Part shown: piece by piece, positions 1 through 8,111 of the stretch
Layout: every line of letters begins with the position of its first letter
Numbering within the stretch: the stretch's first letter is position 1
Program-made: the position numbers and the translations under genes
Source of the DNA: Fimbriiglobus ruber
GTDB lineage: Bacteria > Planctomycetota > Planctomycetia > Gemmatales > Gemmataceae
Assembly: GCF_002197845.1 (NCBI RefSeq)
Contig: NZ_NIDE01000014.1
Location: 868,001-932,000, forward strand
DNA length: 64,000 nucleotides
Direction: 5' to 3'
Notes under the pieces: model-generated
Told to the model about the DNA's origin: nothing
Databases searched by the model: none
The model's input: the letters and a program-made list of their open reading frames with translations, nothing else

Positions 1-51
1 GGCCGCCGGGACTGCGGCGCCCGCTCCGTGCCCTTTCCGCGCGGGAAGCTT

Positions 52-80
52 TTGCCCGGTTTTCCGAGCAACGTTATAAT
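52..80 (+). promoter_or_regulatory. Sigma-70-type promoter of the nfeD operon
   Basis: A -35 hexamer TTGCCC at 52-57 and a perfect -10 hexamer TATAAT at 75-80 are separated by 17 bases. They lie 54 bases upstream of the first gene of the NfeD/flotillin group and point toward it. Confidence 0.6.
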
Positions 81-133
81 CTGTCTGTGGTATCCCGCGT
101 GGCGCGGCGTCCAGGACCAAGGACTCACACCCG

Positions 134-2359
134 ATGACCGCAGTATCCCGCCGCCTCGCCCGGTCGGTCGGTTCGGCCGCCTTGCTCGTATTTCTGCTGG
201 CGGCCCCGGCCGCCGCCCAGAACGCCATCGCGCAGGCCGGCTTGTTCGTGACCGTCCCCAACCCGCTCACGAGCGACGGGTTCAAGCGAATCGAGAACCG
301 CGTCCGGGCCGCCCGGGAGAAGCCGGACCGGGTACCGGGCACGATCGTCTTCGATTTCAACCCGAACGACCGGGACGCGGCCACGACCGACTACGGCAGC
401 TGCTACAATCTCGCGAAATTCATCGCCAGCCTCCACGACACCAAGACTGTCGGGTACGTCCACCACAAGGTGTCCGGGCACACCGTCTTGCCGGTCCTGG
501 CGTGCCAGCAGATCGTCGTCGGCCCGCAGGGAGCGGTCGGCGAGGTCGCGCCCGGAGACCAGCCACTGAACGAGACGGAGGCGAACGCTTACGCGGCCGT
601 CGCGTTGGGCGACCGGCCCCAGTATCACGCGGTCGCCCGCAAGATGTTTGACCCCGCCGTCCGCCTTCGTAAGGGGAAGAAGAACGGGGCCGCGTGGTAC
701 TTCGACCTCAGCAACCGGGCCAAGGCCGAGAAAGACGGCGTTTCGGTCACCGACACGGCCGCCCTCCCGTCCGCCCCGGACGGCCGGGTCGGGTTGTTCG
801 GGGCCGACGCCCTCCGCGAACTCGGCCTGAGCCAGGGCCGCGCCGACTCGCGGCAGGATCTCCTCGAACAGTACGGCATCGGCTCGTCCGCCCTCCGGGA
901 AGACCCGCTCGACGGCCGGGCGCCGGTCGCGTTCCATTACGTCTTGCACGGGCAGGTCGACGGCGGCGTGAAGGAAGCCGTCGTCCGCCTCGCACGGGAG
1001 GTCGTCCGGCAGAAGGGCAACGTCCTGTTCCTTCAGCTGGAATGCGCCGGCGGCGACCTGCAAGCCGCCCGCGACCTAGCTGAGGAGCTGCGGAAGATTC
1101 AGGCGGTCCGCGGCGACGACGGGTTGCTCGTCGTCGCGTTCATCCCCGACCGCGCCCCGGACACGGCGGCCGTAATCGCCCTCGGGTGCGCCGAGATCGT
1201 GATGAGTAAGCGGACGGACGCCAAGTCGGTCGGCGAGGACGCGGCCCCGGAGGCCGAGTTCGGCGACTTCGACACGCCGGTCGGCAAGGCGATCGGGCCG
1301 AACGTCGAGTTCTGGGTCGCCAGCCTCCGCGAGCTGGCGGAAGCCCAGGGCTACCCGCAGATTCTCGTCGACGGGATGCTCAAGAAGGACATCGAAATCG
1401 TCCGCGTCCACAAGAAGGACCGGAGCGTCCGCCGGCTGATGACGGACGCCGAGTTCCAGGAGGACAAGGCGAAGGGGGCCGCGGCCGAGTGGGTGTTCGA
1501 GGCGTCGGTCAAGCCGAAGGGGCAGTACCTCAAGCTGACCGCGTCGAAGGCCGAGGAACTCGGGCTGGCCCGGTTCACCGTGGACACCCGCGACCCGGCC
1601 GAGGTGTACGCGAAGTACGGCATCTCCGACTCGTCGAAGGTGAAAGAAGCCGCCCCGGCCTGGCTCGACAAGTTCGCCGACTTCTTGAAGATCCCGGCGG
1701 TCACGGTCCTCCTCGTGGTCATCGGGTTCACCGGACTGATCCTGGAGCTGAAGGTGCCCGGAACGACGGTCCCCGGCATCGTCGCGGCCCTCTGCTTTAT
1801 CATGGTGTTCTGGGCGCACACGCAGTTCAGCGGGCAGGTCGCGGTCCTGGCCGGGTTACTGTTCGTTCTCGGGCTCGTCTTGATATTGCTCGAAGTGTTC
1901 GTCCTGCCCGGGTTCGGGGCGGCCGGGGTGAGCGGGATCGCGCTGATGCTGGCGGCCCTCGCCCTGGCGACCGTGGGGGCGGCCGACGGCACCATTGAGT
2001 GGAGCCGGTTCGGGGCGAAGATGGCCCAGTACATGATCGCGATGCTCGGGTCGGTCGGGTTGGCCCTGGCGCTCGCCCGCTACCTGCCGAACATCCCCTA
2101 CGCGAACCGGCTGATGCTCGTCCCCCCGGGCGACAAGCCGGGGGCCGAGAGCGAACCGTCCGCCCTGCCGGGGGCCGCGCAGGCCGCGGAGTTGCTCGGC
2201 GCGGTCGGCACGTCCGTCACCGTCCTCCGGCCGGCCGGCTCGGTCCGGATCGGCGACCAGTTCGTCGACGTGGTGACGGACGGCTCGTACATCCCGGCCG
2301 GCGCCCGGGTTCAGGTGATCGAAGTCGAAGGGACGCGGATCGTGGTCAAGGAAGTGTGA
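134..2359 (+). CDS. nfeD: Long-form NfeD-family membrane protein (ClpP-class serine protease domain)
   Basis: 741 aa. A signal peptide covers about residues 1-29 (Ala-rich end before AQ). Two consecutive ClpP/crotonase-like segments follow (about 33-240 and 265-470), then four to five membrane helices (about 515-655) and a C-terminal OB-fold NfeD domain (about 670-741, with the pattern TVLRPAGSVRIGDQ). Long NfeD proteins cleave or process membrane proteins and are encoded next to stomatin/flotillin partners, as here (floA is the third gene). The first ClpP-like half keeps an SG at the usual nucleophile region; the second half shows no obvious Ser there and may be structural. The ATG follows a weak AAGGA-like site. 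The domain order is clear; protease activity is inferred. Confidence 0.85.
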   Translation: MTAVSRRLARSVGSAALLVFLLAAPAAAQNAIAQAGLFVTVPNPLTSDGFKRIENRVRAAREKPDRVPGTIVFDFNPNDRDAATTDYGSCYNLAKFIASLHDTKTVGYVHHKVSGHTVLPVLACQQIVVGPQGAVGEVAPGDQPLNETEANAYAAVALGDRPQYHAVARKMFDPAVRLRKGKKNGAAWYFDLSNRAKAEKDGVSVTDTAALPSAPDGRVGLFGADALRELGLSQGRADSRQDLLEQYGIGSSALREDPLDGRAPVAFHYVLHGQVDGGVKEAVVRLAREVVRQKGNVLFLQLECAGGDLQAARDLAEELRKIQAVRGDDGLLVVAFIPDRAPDTAAVIALGCAEIVMSKRTDAKSVGEDAAPEAEFGDFDTPVGKAIGPNVEFWVASLRELAEAQGYPQILVDGMLKKDIEIVRVHKKDRSVRRLMTDAEFQEDKAKGAAAEWVFEASVKPKGQYLKLTASKAEELGLARFTVDTRDPAEVYAKYGISDSSKVKEAAPAWLDKFADFLKIPAVTVLLVVIGFTGLILELKVPGTTVPGIVAALCFIMVFWAHTQFSGQVAVLAGLLFVLGLVLILLEVFVLPGFGAAGVSGIALMLAALALATVGAADGTIEWSRFGAKMAQYMIAMLGSVGLALALARYLPNIPYANRLMLVPPGDKPGAESEPSALPGAAQAAELLGAVGTSVTVLRPAGSVRIGDQFVDVVTDGSYIPAGARVQVIEVEGTRIVVKEV

Positions 2360-2383
2360 CTCGTGAGCAGAGAAAGAATTCCT

Positions 2384-2607
2384 CATTTGGAGTGCGGCGC
2401 TTGACCGCCGCTTTTGTTTCTTGCCTAATTCACAACCCGGGAGGAAGTGTCCGATTTACTTTGGTCAAATCGGACACTTCCTCCCGGGTTGTGAATAAGA
2501 ACCATGGCCGAGCTGTGGATGGGCATCGGATATCTGGCCCGGCACCCGGCCTTGGTGGTGGCCAAATACCGAAACAAAAGCGGCGGTCAAGCGCCGCACT
2601 CCAAATG
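2384..2607. repeat. Nested inverted-repeat element between the two nfeD genes
   Basis: A perfect 37-bp outer inverted repeat (2384-2420 and 2571-2607) encloses an almost uninterrupted 29-bp inner palindrome (2429-2457 and 2467-2495, 9-base loop). The whole fills the gap between two co-directional genes. The arms begin TTTGGAGTGCGGCGCTTGAC. There is no ORF of note. It resembles a small non-autonomous palindromic element (MITE-like) that would also fold in RNA. Confidence 0.8.
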
Positions 2608-2653
2608 GATTTTCGACCGAGACACGACACCCTCGTAACCCCCGGAACGCCGC

Positions 2654-3190
2654 ATGGACTCGTACCTGCTCCTCGCGATCATCCTGATCGGGTTCGGGGC
2701 CGTCCTGATCGTGTCCGAATTCTTCCTGCCGACCGGCGGCGTCCTGGTGGTCGCGGCCGTCGCGTGTTTCGCGGTGGCGGTCGGGGTGACCCTGCTTTAC
2801 GGCGACACCCTGGAGGCGGCCGCCGTCACGATTACCGTCAGCGTGGGATTGCCGATCGCCGGGGTATTGTTGTTTAACGCTTATAAGCGGTTGTCGCTCA
2901 CGCCCGGGCCGGATTCCGACTCCGGCGGGGCGACGGTGGCTTCGACCCCGGAGATGGCCGTGCTGGCCCAGTTAAAGGGACAGTTCGGCAAGACCGTGAC
3001 GCCGATGCGGCCGTCCGGCTCGGTCGAGATCGACGGCCGGCGGATCGACGCGATGACCGAGGGGATGATGTTGGCCGCCGGGGTGGCGGTCAAGTGCGTC
3101 GACGTGCGGGCCGGGCGGGTGATCGTCCGCCAGATCGACCCGCCCGAGAAATTGGCCGCCCTCGACCTCGACATGGACGACTTGAAATAG
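2654..3190 (+). CDS. Short NfeD-like membrane protein
   Basis: 178 aa. Two or three N-terminal hydrophobic helices (about 4-25, 28-50 and 55-75) are followed by a soluble C-terminal OB-fold NfeD domain (about 105-165, containing TPMRPSGSVEIDGRRID, the same signature as the C-terminus of the upstream protein). Short NfeD proteins pair with flotillin/stomatin proteins and modulate membrane-domain organisation. The gene lies between long nfeD and floA, so a three-component membrane complex is likely. The start is the first ATG after the palindromic gap, preceded by a weak GGAACG. Confidence 0.8.
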   Translation: MDSYLLLAIILIGFGAVLIVSEFFLPTGGVLVVAAVACFAVAVGVTLLYGDTLEAAAVTITVSVGLPIAGVLLFNAYKRLSLTPGPDSDSGGATVASTPEMAVLAQLKGQFGKTVTPMRPSGSVEIDGRRIDAMTEGMMLAAGVAVKCVDVRAGRVIVRQIDPPEKLAALDLDMDDLK

Positions 3191-3314
3191 CACGACCGAC
3201 GTGCCTCCCGCCCGCCCCCGCGGGGGCGGGAGATGACATACGGCCCGGGGCCCGGCCCCGCGCAGGACCGCCCGGGCGCCCGCCCGCGGCATCTCCACCG
3301 GAAAGGACCGCACC

Positions 3315-4409
3315 GTGAATCTGTTCGCCGCCCTCGCGCTGTTCGGAGACAACAAAGCCGACGCCGTCAAGCCACCCCTGGCGCCGCTGGACATCGTCTG
3401 GATCGTCGTCGCGGCCGTCGCGGCGCTCGTCTTCCTGATCTTCCTGTTCGTCTTCTTCAGCTTCATCCGGCTCTGGATTCAGAGCCTGCTGACGGGGGCC
3501 AACATCAGCATCTTCAACCTGGTCGGGATGAAGCTGCGGAAGGTCAACTACGAGATGCTGGTCAACCAGAAGATCGCCCTGGTGCAGGCCGGGGTGCGGG
3601 TGACGACGGAAGACCTCGAATCGCACTTCCTGGCCGGCGGCAAGGTGCCCCGGACGGCGGCCGCGGTGATCGCCGCGCACAAGGCCGGCCTCGACCTCCC
3701 CTGGAAAACGGCCGCCGCCATCGACCTCGCCGGCCGGGACGTGCTGGAAGCCGTCCGGACGAGCGTGAACCCGAAGGTGATCGACTGCCCGGACCCCGCC
3801 AAGGGCAAGCAGTTCCTGGACGCCGTGTGCAAGAACGGGATTCAGCTCTTGGCCAAGGCCCGGGTGACGGTGCGGACGAAGCTCGAACGGCTGGTCGGCG
3901 GGGCGACGGAGGAGACGATCATCGCCCGCGTCGGCGAGGGGATCGTGAAGGCGATCGGCTCGGCCCACGACCACAAGGAGATCCTGGCCAACCCCGGCCT
4001 GATCTCGCAGACAGTGTTGCACTCCGGGCTGGACGCCCAGACGGCTTTCGAGATCGTGTCGATCGACATTGCGAACCTGGAACCGGGCGACAACATCGGG
4101 GCCAAGCTGGCGGCCGACCAGGCGACGACCGACCTCCGGGTGGCCCAGGCCGAGGCCGAGAAGCGGCGGGCGGCGGCCGTCGCCCGGGAGCAGGAGATGC
4201 AGGCACTGGTGCAGGAGAACCGGGCCAAGGTGGTGCTGGCCGAGGCCGAGATCCCGCAGGCGATCGCGGCCGCGTTCCGCGAAGGCAAGCTCGGCATCAT
4301 GGAGTATTACAACATGCGGAACCTCCAAGCCGACACCACCATGCGGAACAACATCGCCGGCATGACCGGCGGGCAGGCGACCGACGGGTCGGGCCGATCG
4401 GGATCGTAA
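3315..4409 (+). CDS. floA: Flotillin-like protein FloA (YqfA family)
   Basis: 364 aa with GTG start, preceded by AAAGGA. An N-terminal membrane helix (about 27-57, Val/Phe-rich) is followed by an SPFH-type region (VNPKVIDCP, LERLVGGATEETIIARVGEG), and then a charged Ala/Glu-rich coiled coil (about 270-330, QATTDLRVAQAEAEKRRAAA). This matches the bacterial FloA/YqfA family in length and order. FloA scaffolds membrane microdomains and is classically encoded downstream of NfeD, as seen here. It is at the end of the nfeD group, 124 bases after the short NfeD gene, and probably co-transcribed. Confidence 0.92.
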   Translation: MNLFAALALFGDNKADAVKPPLAPLDIVWIVVAAVAALVFLIFLFVFFSFIRLWIQSLLTGANISIFNLVGMKLRKVNYEMLVNQKIALVQAGVRVTTEDLESHFLAGGKVPRTAAAVIAAHKAGLDLPWKTAAAIDLAGRDVLEAVRTSVNPKVIDCPDPAKGKQFLDAVCKNGIQLLAKARVTVRTKLERLVGGATEETIIARVGEGIVKAIGSAHDHKEILANPGLISQTVLHSGLDAQTAFEIVSIDIANLEPGDNIGAKLAADQATTDLRVAQAEAEKRRAAAVAREQEMQALVQENRAKVVLAEAEIPQAIAAAFREGKLGIMEYYNMRNLQADTTMRNNIAGMTGGQATDGSGRSGS

Positions 4410-4513
4410 GAACGGTTAAAAATGAAAAGTGAAAAGTGAAAAAAGAAAACCAAGGCGATGCCTATCGCCTTGGTTCGCGGTGGTGTGACGGATTCCTGAT
4501 CCGAGGTCGAGCC

Positions 4514-5110
4514 GTGAACAACGTACTGATCGTTTTTGTCGCGATCGTCGTCATCTCGACCTTGATCGGGGCCGTGACCCAGTGGCTGAAGGCCCAGCAG
4601 CAAGCCGAGCAGGCCCGCGCGGCCCAGAACCGATCGAGTAAACGCAGTGCCGGCCGCGCGCCGACCGGCGACGTCGACCGATTTTTGGAGGAGATCGACA
4701 AGCTCCGCCGCAAGAACGCGGGCGACGCGCTCCCGGTGGCCCGGTCGGCCAACCCGCCCGTCGTATCGGGTCCGCCCCCGGTCGCCCCTCGCGCCCGGCG
4801 GGCGCGGGCCGCGGAACCCGCACCATTCCCCTCGTCGCCACCTCCCCCGCCGATGCCGATGTCCGCGCGTCCCGGGCCGGCGGACGTTCTGTCCCCGCGC
4901 CGGGTCGAAGACTTGCCCATCGCGCCGGTCGTCACCGGCCCGCCGGTGGTCGCCCGGCCGGTCGCTCCGCGGGTTTCTCAGCCCAAGCGAGTCGCCCCCC
5001 CGACCGAGTTCGGCCGACAACTCACCGCGCTGCTCACGTCCAAACACGCCGTCCCGATGGCGCTCGTCCTCACGGAAGTCCTCGGCCCGCCGAAGTGCAA
5101 GCGGGGGTAA
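4514..5110 (+). CDS. Small single-pass membrane protein, Pro-rich (unknown function)
   Basis: 198 aa from a GTG at 4514 that follows GAGGT at good spacing. An in-frame GTG at 4436 lies in a purine-rich leader and would add an unlikely charged N-terminus. Residues 3-22 form one membrane helix, followed by a Gln/Ala-rich coiled stretch (WLKAQQQAEQARAAQ), a basic segment, a long Pro/Ala linker, and a conserved-looking C-terminal tail ending ALVLTEVLGPPK. I recognise that kind of tail from planctomycete proteins but cannot name a function. It follows floA by 104 bases on the same strand, so it may belong to the same membrane operon. Confidence 0.65.
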   Translation: MNNVLIVFVAIVVISTLIGAVTQWLKAQQQAEQARAAQNRSSKRSAGRAPTGDVDRFLEEIDKLRRKNAGDALPVARSANPPVVSGPPPVAPRARRARAAEPAPFPSSPPPPPMPMSARPGPADVLSPRRVEDLPIAPVVTGPPVVARPVAPRVSQPKRVAPPTEFGRQLTALLTSKHAVPMALVLTEVLGPPKCKRG

Positions 5111-5285
5111 GCGGTCGGGAAGAGGCGCGAGTGATCTGCACTATTGGAGTGCTGGTTGGCTAGCATTTGACTATACTATATTTATCTTATACATATTATA
5201 TCATTTCAGATAATCAGACAAAACGATAAAATGAAGTCGACAGAAATTTGTCTGTCGATTTCTGGCTCGACCCAGAGGGCACTCG

Positions 5286-5924
5286 ATGGCGGAAAGGTTC
5301 GCCGAAGGGTATCGCAGGGTGCTGGCCGCCATTACTGGCCGCACGTCATCGACCCACGGCTACCCGCTTCGCATGGTCGAGGCCGCTGAAGCCCGGCTCG
5401 GGTTCGCCATTCCCGAGGCACTCCGCGACTACTACCTGTCGGTAGGACGGCACGAACTCAACCGCGTCCACAACCGGCTGTGGTCGCCTGGCGACCTCGA
5501 GGTGTCTCACGGCCGGTTGGTGTTCCTGGAAGAGAACCAGTGCGTGATCTACTGGGGCGTGCGGCGGCGGACGACGTCCGCCGACCCGGTGGTTTTCCAG
5601 ACGATGGACTTGGACGATGGCGAGTGGGTGGCTGAGGTCCGCTGCTCGCTGTTCCTGCCGGCCATGTTGTGCTGGTACGCCGCCTCCGGGTCGATGCCAC
5701 ACATGGGCTATACTGATCAATTACCCCACGTCACCGCCCGGCGTATGGTGCGGGGTTGGCCGCCAGTGGGTCGCAGTAGCGTGCATTCCGCGTACATCCG
5801 CGATGGGCAGGTAGTTTGCATTGAGGAGTCAGGTGGGGATGCCGTGGTTCGCATCGGGACGCGCAACCGCCGAGACTTCGACACGCTGGTGTCTGAATTC
5901 GCTGTCGGCGTCCATGAGGCGTAA
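5286..5924 (+). CDS. SMI1/KNR4 (SUKH) family protein
   Basis: 212 aa. The N-terminal half carries the SUKH signature: AEARLGFAIPEALRDYYLSVG, then aromatic and acidic segments ending VFLEENQCVIYWGV. SUKH proteins often act as immunity proteins against contact-dependent or polymorphic toxins; others are cytosolic adaptors. No toxin lies beside it. It is the first gene of a run of six small plus-strand genes, four of whose junctions carry related palindromic repeats, and its stop codon abuts the first repeat. This arrangement suggests a mobile cassette. The immunity role is family-based inference. Confidence 0.75.
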   Translation: MAERFAEGYRRVLAAITGRTSSTHGYPLRMVEAAEARLGFAIPEALRDYYLSVGRHELNRVHNRLWSPGDLEVSHGRLVFLEENQCVIYWGVRRRTTSADPVVFQTMDLDDGEWVAEVRCSLFLPAMLCWYAASGSMPHMGYTDQLPHVTARRMVRGWPPVGRSSVHSAYIRDGQVVCIEESGGDAVVRIGTRNRRDFDTLVSEFAVGVHEA

Positions 5925-5925
5925 C

Positions 5926-6023
5926 GGCCGAACCCGGCGCCGCAACAAGCGGCGGGGCATCATTCGTTTCGGGGACTTCAAGCTCTCCGGACCTCCGCCG
6001 TTGCCAAGGTTGTTCGTTCGGCC
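5926..6023 (+). repeat. attC-like imperfect palindrome, copy 1
   Basis: It begins GGCCGAAC at 5926 and ends with the exact reverse complement GTTCGGCC at 6016-6023. Inner arms pair GCGGCGGGG with CCTCCGCCGT around a centre containing CTTCAAG. It starts one base after a stop codon. It shares the block CGGCGGGGCAT.ATT..TTTC with the repeats at 6477 and 7558. Length and terminal complementarity resemble integron attC sites, though the core is not the textbook RYYYAAC/GTTRRRY. Confidence 0.65.
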
Positions 6024-6042
6024 GCCGGAAGGCTTTCGAGAA

Positions 6043-6516
6043 ATGAACGTCAAAGTCCTCGCGCTCGACCTCGAACGCACCCTGATCGACGACGCCCTTA
6101 GCGGTCGCCCGCGTCCCGGGCTGTTCAACTTTCTGGCCTTCTGCCACGAGCGGTTCAGTCGGGTTGCCATGTTTACAACCGTCGAAGAGGCCGACGCCCG
6201 TGAAGCGATGACCGATCTCGACCGGGCCGGCCACCTACCGCCGGGTCTGCTCGACCGGCTGGAGTTCGTCGGATGGAGTGGCGAGTTCAAAGATTTGACG
6301 TTTGTGCCGGGTGCCGCAATTAATGAGGTTGTGCTGGTGGACGACGATGCGGGTTGGGTCCGACGGGATCAGCGGGACCAGTGGGTTCCCGTCGCCGCAT
6401 GGGATGGCGGACCGGACACCGAACTAGCTCGTGTGCAGGTGGTGTTGGAGGGCCGGCTCACGGGCAGCGTACCAAAGGCCGAACCCGGCGCTGCAGCAGC
6501 CGACGGCGGGGCATGA
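6043..6516 (+). CDS. Small HAD-superfamily-like protein
   Basis: 157 aa from ATG 6043; the reading frame is open further upstream, but that part is the repeat. The N-terminus VLALDLERTLI matches the HAD motif I shape (DxDxT) with Glu in place of the second Asp. A later VLVDDDAGWV resembles motif IV. Spacing and size suit a minimal HAD phosphatase or a pseudo-enzyme. The Asp-to-Glu change removes the usual acid/base residue, so activity is uncertain. The last dozen residues (AEPGAAAADGGA) are encoded by the following repeat, which hints that the original stop was altered or that the repeat supplies it. Confidence 0.6.
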   Translation: MNVKVLALDLERTLIDDALSGRPRPGLFNFLAFCHERFSRVAMFTTVEEADAREAMTDLDRAGHLPPGLLDRLEFVGWSGEFKDLTFVPGAAINEVVLVDDDAGWVRRDQRDQWVPVAAWDGGPDTELARVQVVLEGRLTGSVPKAEPGAAAADGGA

Positions 6517-6576
6517 TTCATTTCCGGGACGAAAGCTTCCGGTGCCCTGCCGTTGCTGGGCGCGGGCCTTCGGCGG
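6477..6576 (+). repeat. attC-like imperfect palindrome, copy 2
   Basis: It starts GGCCGAACCCGGCGCTGCAG at 6477 and overlaps the 3' end of the upstream gene. The right arm (about 6543-6576) pairs with it as GGGC.GCCG..CAGCA..GCGC..TTCGGC. The centre contains ATGATTCATTTCCGGG, shared with the other copies. Confidence 0.65.
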
Positions 6577-6593
6577 CGCGGAGGGCTTTTGCT

Positions 6594-6881
6594 GTGGCAG
6601 TCGCCCCGGAACCATACCTGTCGGCGTGCGTGGAGGTGCTGCACCGGGCGAGTACCACCTGCCGGGTGTGGGGTTGGTCCGGCGAGGTATCCGCGGAACA
6701 CCTCGCCGACCTCATGGACGCGATCCACAACATCCCCTACTTGGTCCAAAATTGGGAGCGGTGCGATGTGCCGTTCCTCCGCGAGTCGTTCCTGCTAGCG
6801 TATCAGCGGAAGTGGGCAGGGCGTGGCGGGATTGCGCTCTGCGACATCTTCGATCAGGTCGTAGCACGGGTCGGCGAGTAG
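6594..6881 (+). CDS. Small unknown protein (about 95 aa)
   Basis: I start it at GTG 6594, which has GGAGGG about 10 bases upstream. In-frame sequence further upstream (to ATG 6513) is repeat DNA read as protein (HFRDESF...), a common artefact. The product has a Trp-rich middle (CRVWGWSGEV) and Leu-rich helical segments (AEHLADLMDAIHNIPYLVQN). It has no signal peptide and no membrane helix. I do not recognise the family. Position between two palindromic repeats suggests a cassette gene. Confidence 0.55.
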   Translation: MAVAPEPYLSACVEVLHRASTTCRVWGWSGEVSAEHLADLMDAIHNIPYLVQNWERCDVPFLRESFLLAYQRKWAGRGGIALCDIFDQVVARVGE

Positions 6882-6991
6882 GCCGCCCCAGGCGCTGCAG
6901 CGGACCCGGCCCGCGTGTAGGCTTTTAAAGTCGGGTTGCTAACCGAACGGGCCGGGGGCAGGTGAGAGGTGTCGTTCAGCGGCGCGGGCGG
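6881..6991 (+). repeat. attC-like imperfect palindrome, copy 3 (divergent)
   Basis: The left arm GGCCGCCCCAGGCGCTGCAGC starts at the stop codon of the upstream gene. The right arm GTTCAGCGGCGCGGGCGG at 6974-6991 is its imperfect complement. An inner pair CCCGGCCCG/CGGGCCGGG closes the middle. It keeps the GCGCTGCAGC block of the other copies but differs in the centre. Confidence 0.5.
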
Positions 6992-6999
6992 AGGCACAT

Positions 7000-7548
7000 A
7001 TGACGCAAGAAGCCGCTCAGAAGCCACCGGGCAGGAATGGCCGGTTGGCCCTTGGGGTTCTGGTGGGGCTCGCGCTAGGCATTCCGGCCGGCGTCCTTGC
7101 GCTCCGACTCTGGCAAGGAGGGAACGAGGCGGGAGCGGTCCCGAACGGGGTCGTTGACAAACAGGCGGAGGCGGCGGGTCAACGGCTGTACGACCATTTC
7201 GATTGCCTCCTACCGGGACGACTGACCACAGAGACCATCGAAGCGAAAGAAGGAGGCACGTTCACCAAACTCGAGTTCGCGGGAACCACCTACTGGCTGT
7301 TGGACAACCACCTCGGCTACGGCGTACCACGCAAACAGATCGGCATCTACGCCCCGGACGAGGACGGGGTGTTTCACCTCAGCCTCTTTGCCCAATCGTG
7401 GGCAGCCGGACACGTCGAGGCCACCGTGGACAAGGAAACCGGAGTTCTGGAGTTACGAGAACGAGCCAACAGCAAGTTGCAGGGGCAGCTCGTCCTGTCG
7501 TGCAACTTGCGGACGGTCGGGACGCAGCATTCGAGCCGCGAGAAATGA
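7000..7548 (+). CDS. Single-pass membrane protein of unknown function
   Basis: 182 aa. A short basic N-terminus is followed by one hydrophobic helix (about 15-37, LALGVLVGLALGIPAGVLAL), then a soluble domain of about 140 residues, probably outside the cytoplasm. The soluble part contains WLLDNHLGYGVPRKQIGIYA and a Ser/Cys-containing C-terminus. I do not recognise it. ATG 7000 follows GGAGGCAC at a usable distance. Flanked on both sides by the palindromic repeats. Confidence 0.6.
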   Translation: MTQEAAQKPPGRNGRLALGVLVGLALGIPAGVLALRLWQGGNEAGAVPNGVVDKQAEAAGQRLYDHFDCLLPGRLTTETIEAKEGGTFTKLEFAGTTYWLLDNHLGYGVPRKQIGIYAPDEDGVFHLSLFAQSWAAGHVEATVDKETGVLELRERANSKLQGQLVLSCNLRTVGTQHSSREK

Positions 7549-7557
7549 GCGGGCACG

Positions 7558-7659
7558 GGTCGAACCCGACGCTGCAGCAGCAGTCGACGGCGGGGCATGA
7601 TTTGTTTCGAGGCTTCAAGTTCTCCGACGTCACGCCACTGCTGAGCGCGGGCGGTCAGT
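7558..7659 (+). repeat. attC-like imperfect palindrome, copy 4
   Basis: It contains CGAACCCGACGCTGCAGCAG, then CGACGGCGGGGCATGATT and a CTTCAAG centre. The right arm ACTGCTGAGCGCGGGCGG pairs with the left. It starts 9 bases after a stop codon and ends 16 bases before the next start. It is closest in sequence to copies 1 and 2. Confidence 0.65.
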
Positions 7660-7675
7660 GATGGAGACTGCGTGA

Positions 7676-8077
7676 ATGAGCCTGGGCATCTACCCGGTAT
7701 TCAACCCGGAGCTGATGGGCACCAAGTTCGATGCCCTTGGGGAGAGACTCGCGGTCAACTTCGAGGCGCTCGACCAGACCGCCTGCTCAGCTGGTCTCAC
7801 CCCGTTCACGGCGTTCGCAGATAATCGCACGGTCCCCGAGGACTTCGAGGGTGACCCGGAAGATTTGGCCGATGTCATGGGCGAGTGGACCGAGTGGTTT
7901 GACCCGGCCGAGGGTCAAGCCGTCATGCAGGCGATTGCCGGCCACATCAAGGCCAACCCCACGGCGGCCGAACAGCTTGACGACCCGGACGAGGTGGTGG
8001 CCGAGTTAGAGGAGCTGGCACGGGTGCTGGCGGCTGCCGCGGTGGAAGGGGCGAGGTTCCGGCTCCAGATGAGCTAG
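7676..8077 (+). CDS. Acidic cytosolic protein of unknown function
   Basis: 133 aa. It starts MSLGIYPVFNPEL, after GGAGA. The protein is rich in Asp/Glu and Ala, with a Trp motif (MGEWTEWFDPAEGQAVMQ) and a C-terminal helical region (DDPDEVVAELEELARVLAAA). No membrane or signal segment. I believe similar proteins occur in Gemmata-type genomes, but I cannot give a function. It follows repeat copy 4; the usual repeat is missing after it, and only a short hairpin with a TTCG tetraloop (about 8092-8107) is seen. Confidence 0.65.
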   Translation: MSLGIYPVFNPELMGTKFDALGERLAVNFEALDQTACSAGLTPFTAFADNRTVPEDFEGDPEDLADVMGEWTEWFDPAEGQAVMQAIAGHIKANPTAAEQLDDPDEVVAELEELARVLAAAAVEGARFRLQMS

Positions 8078-8111
8078 GGCACCGAAAGGACTGCACTTCG
8101 GTGCAGGTAGA

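Noticed and set aside
4436-4513. Upstream start of the small membrane protein
   Set aside because: It would place 26 charged residues before the membrane helix and lacks a ribosome site; GTG 4514 has one.
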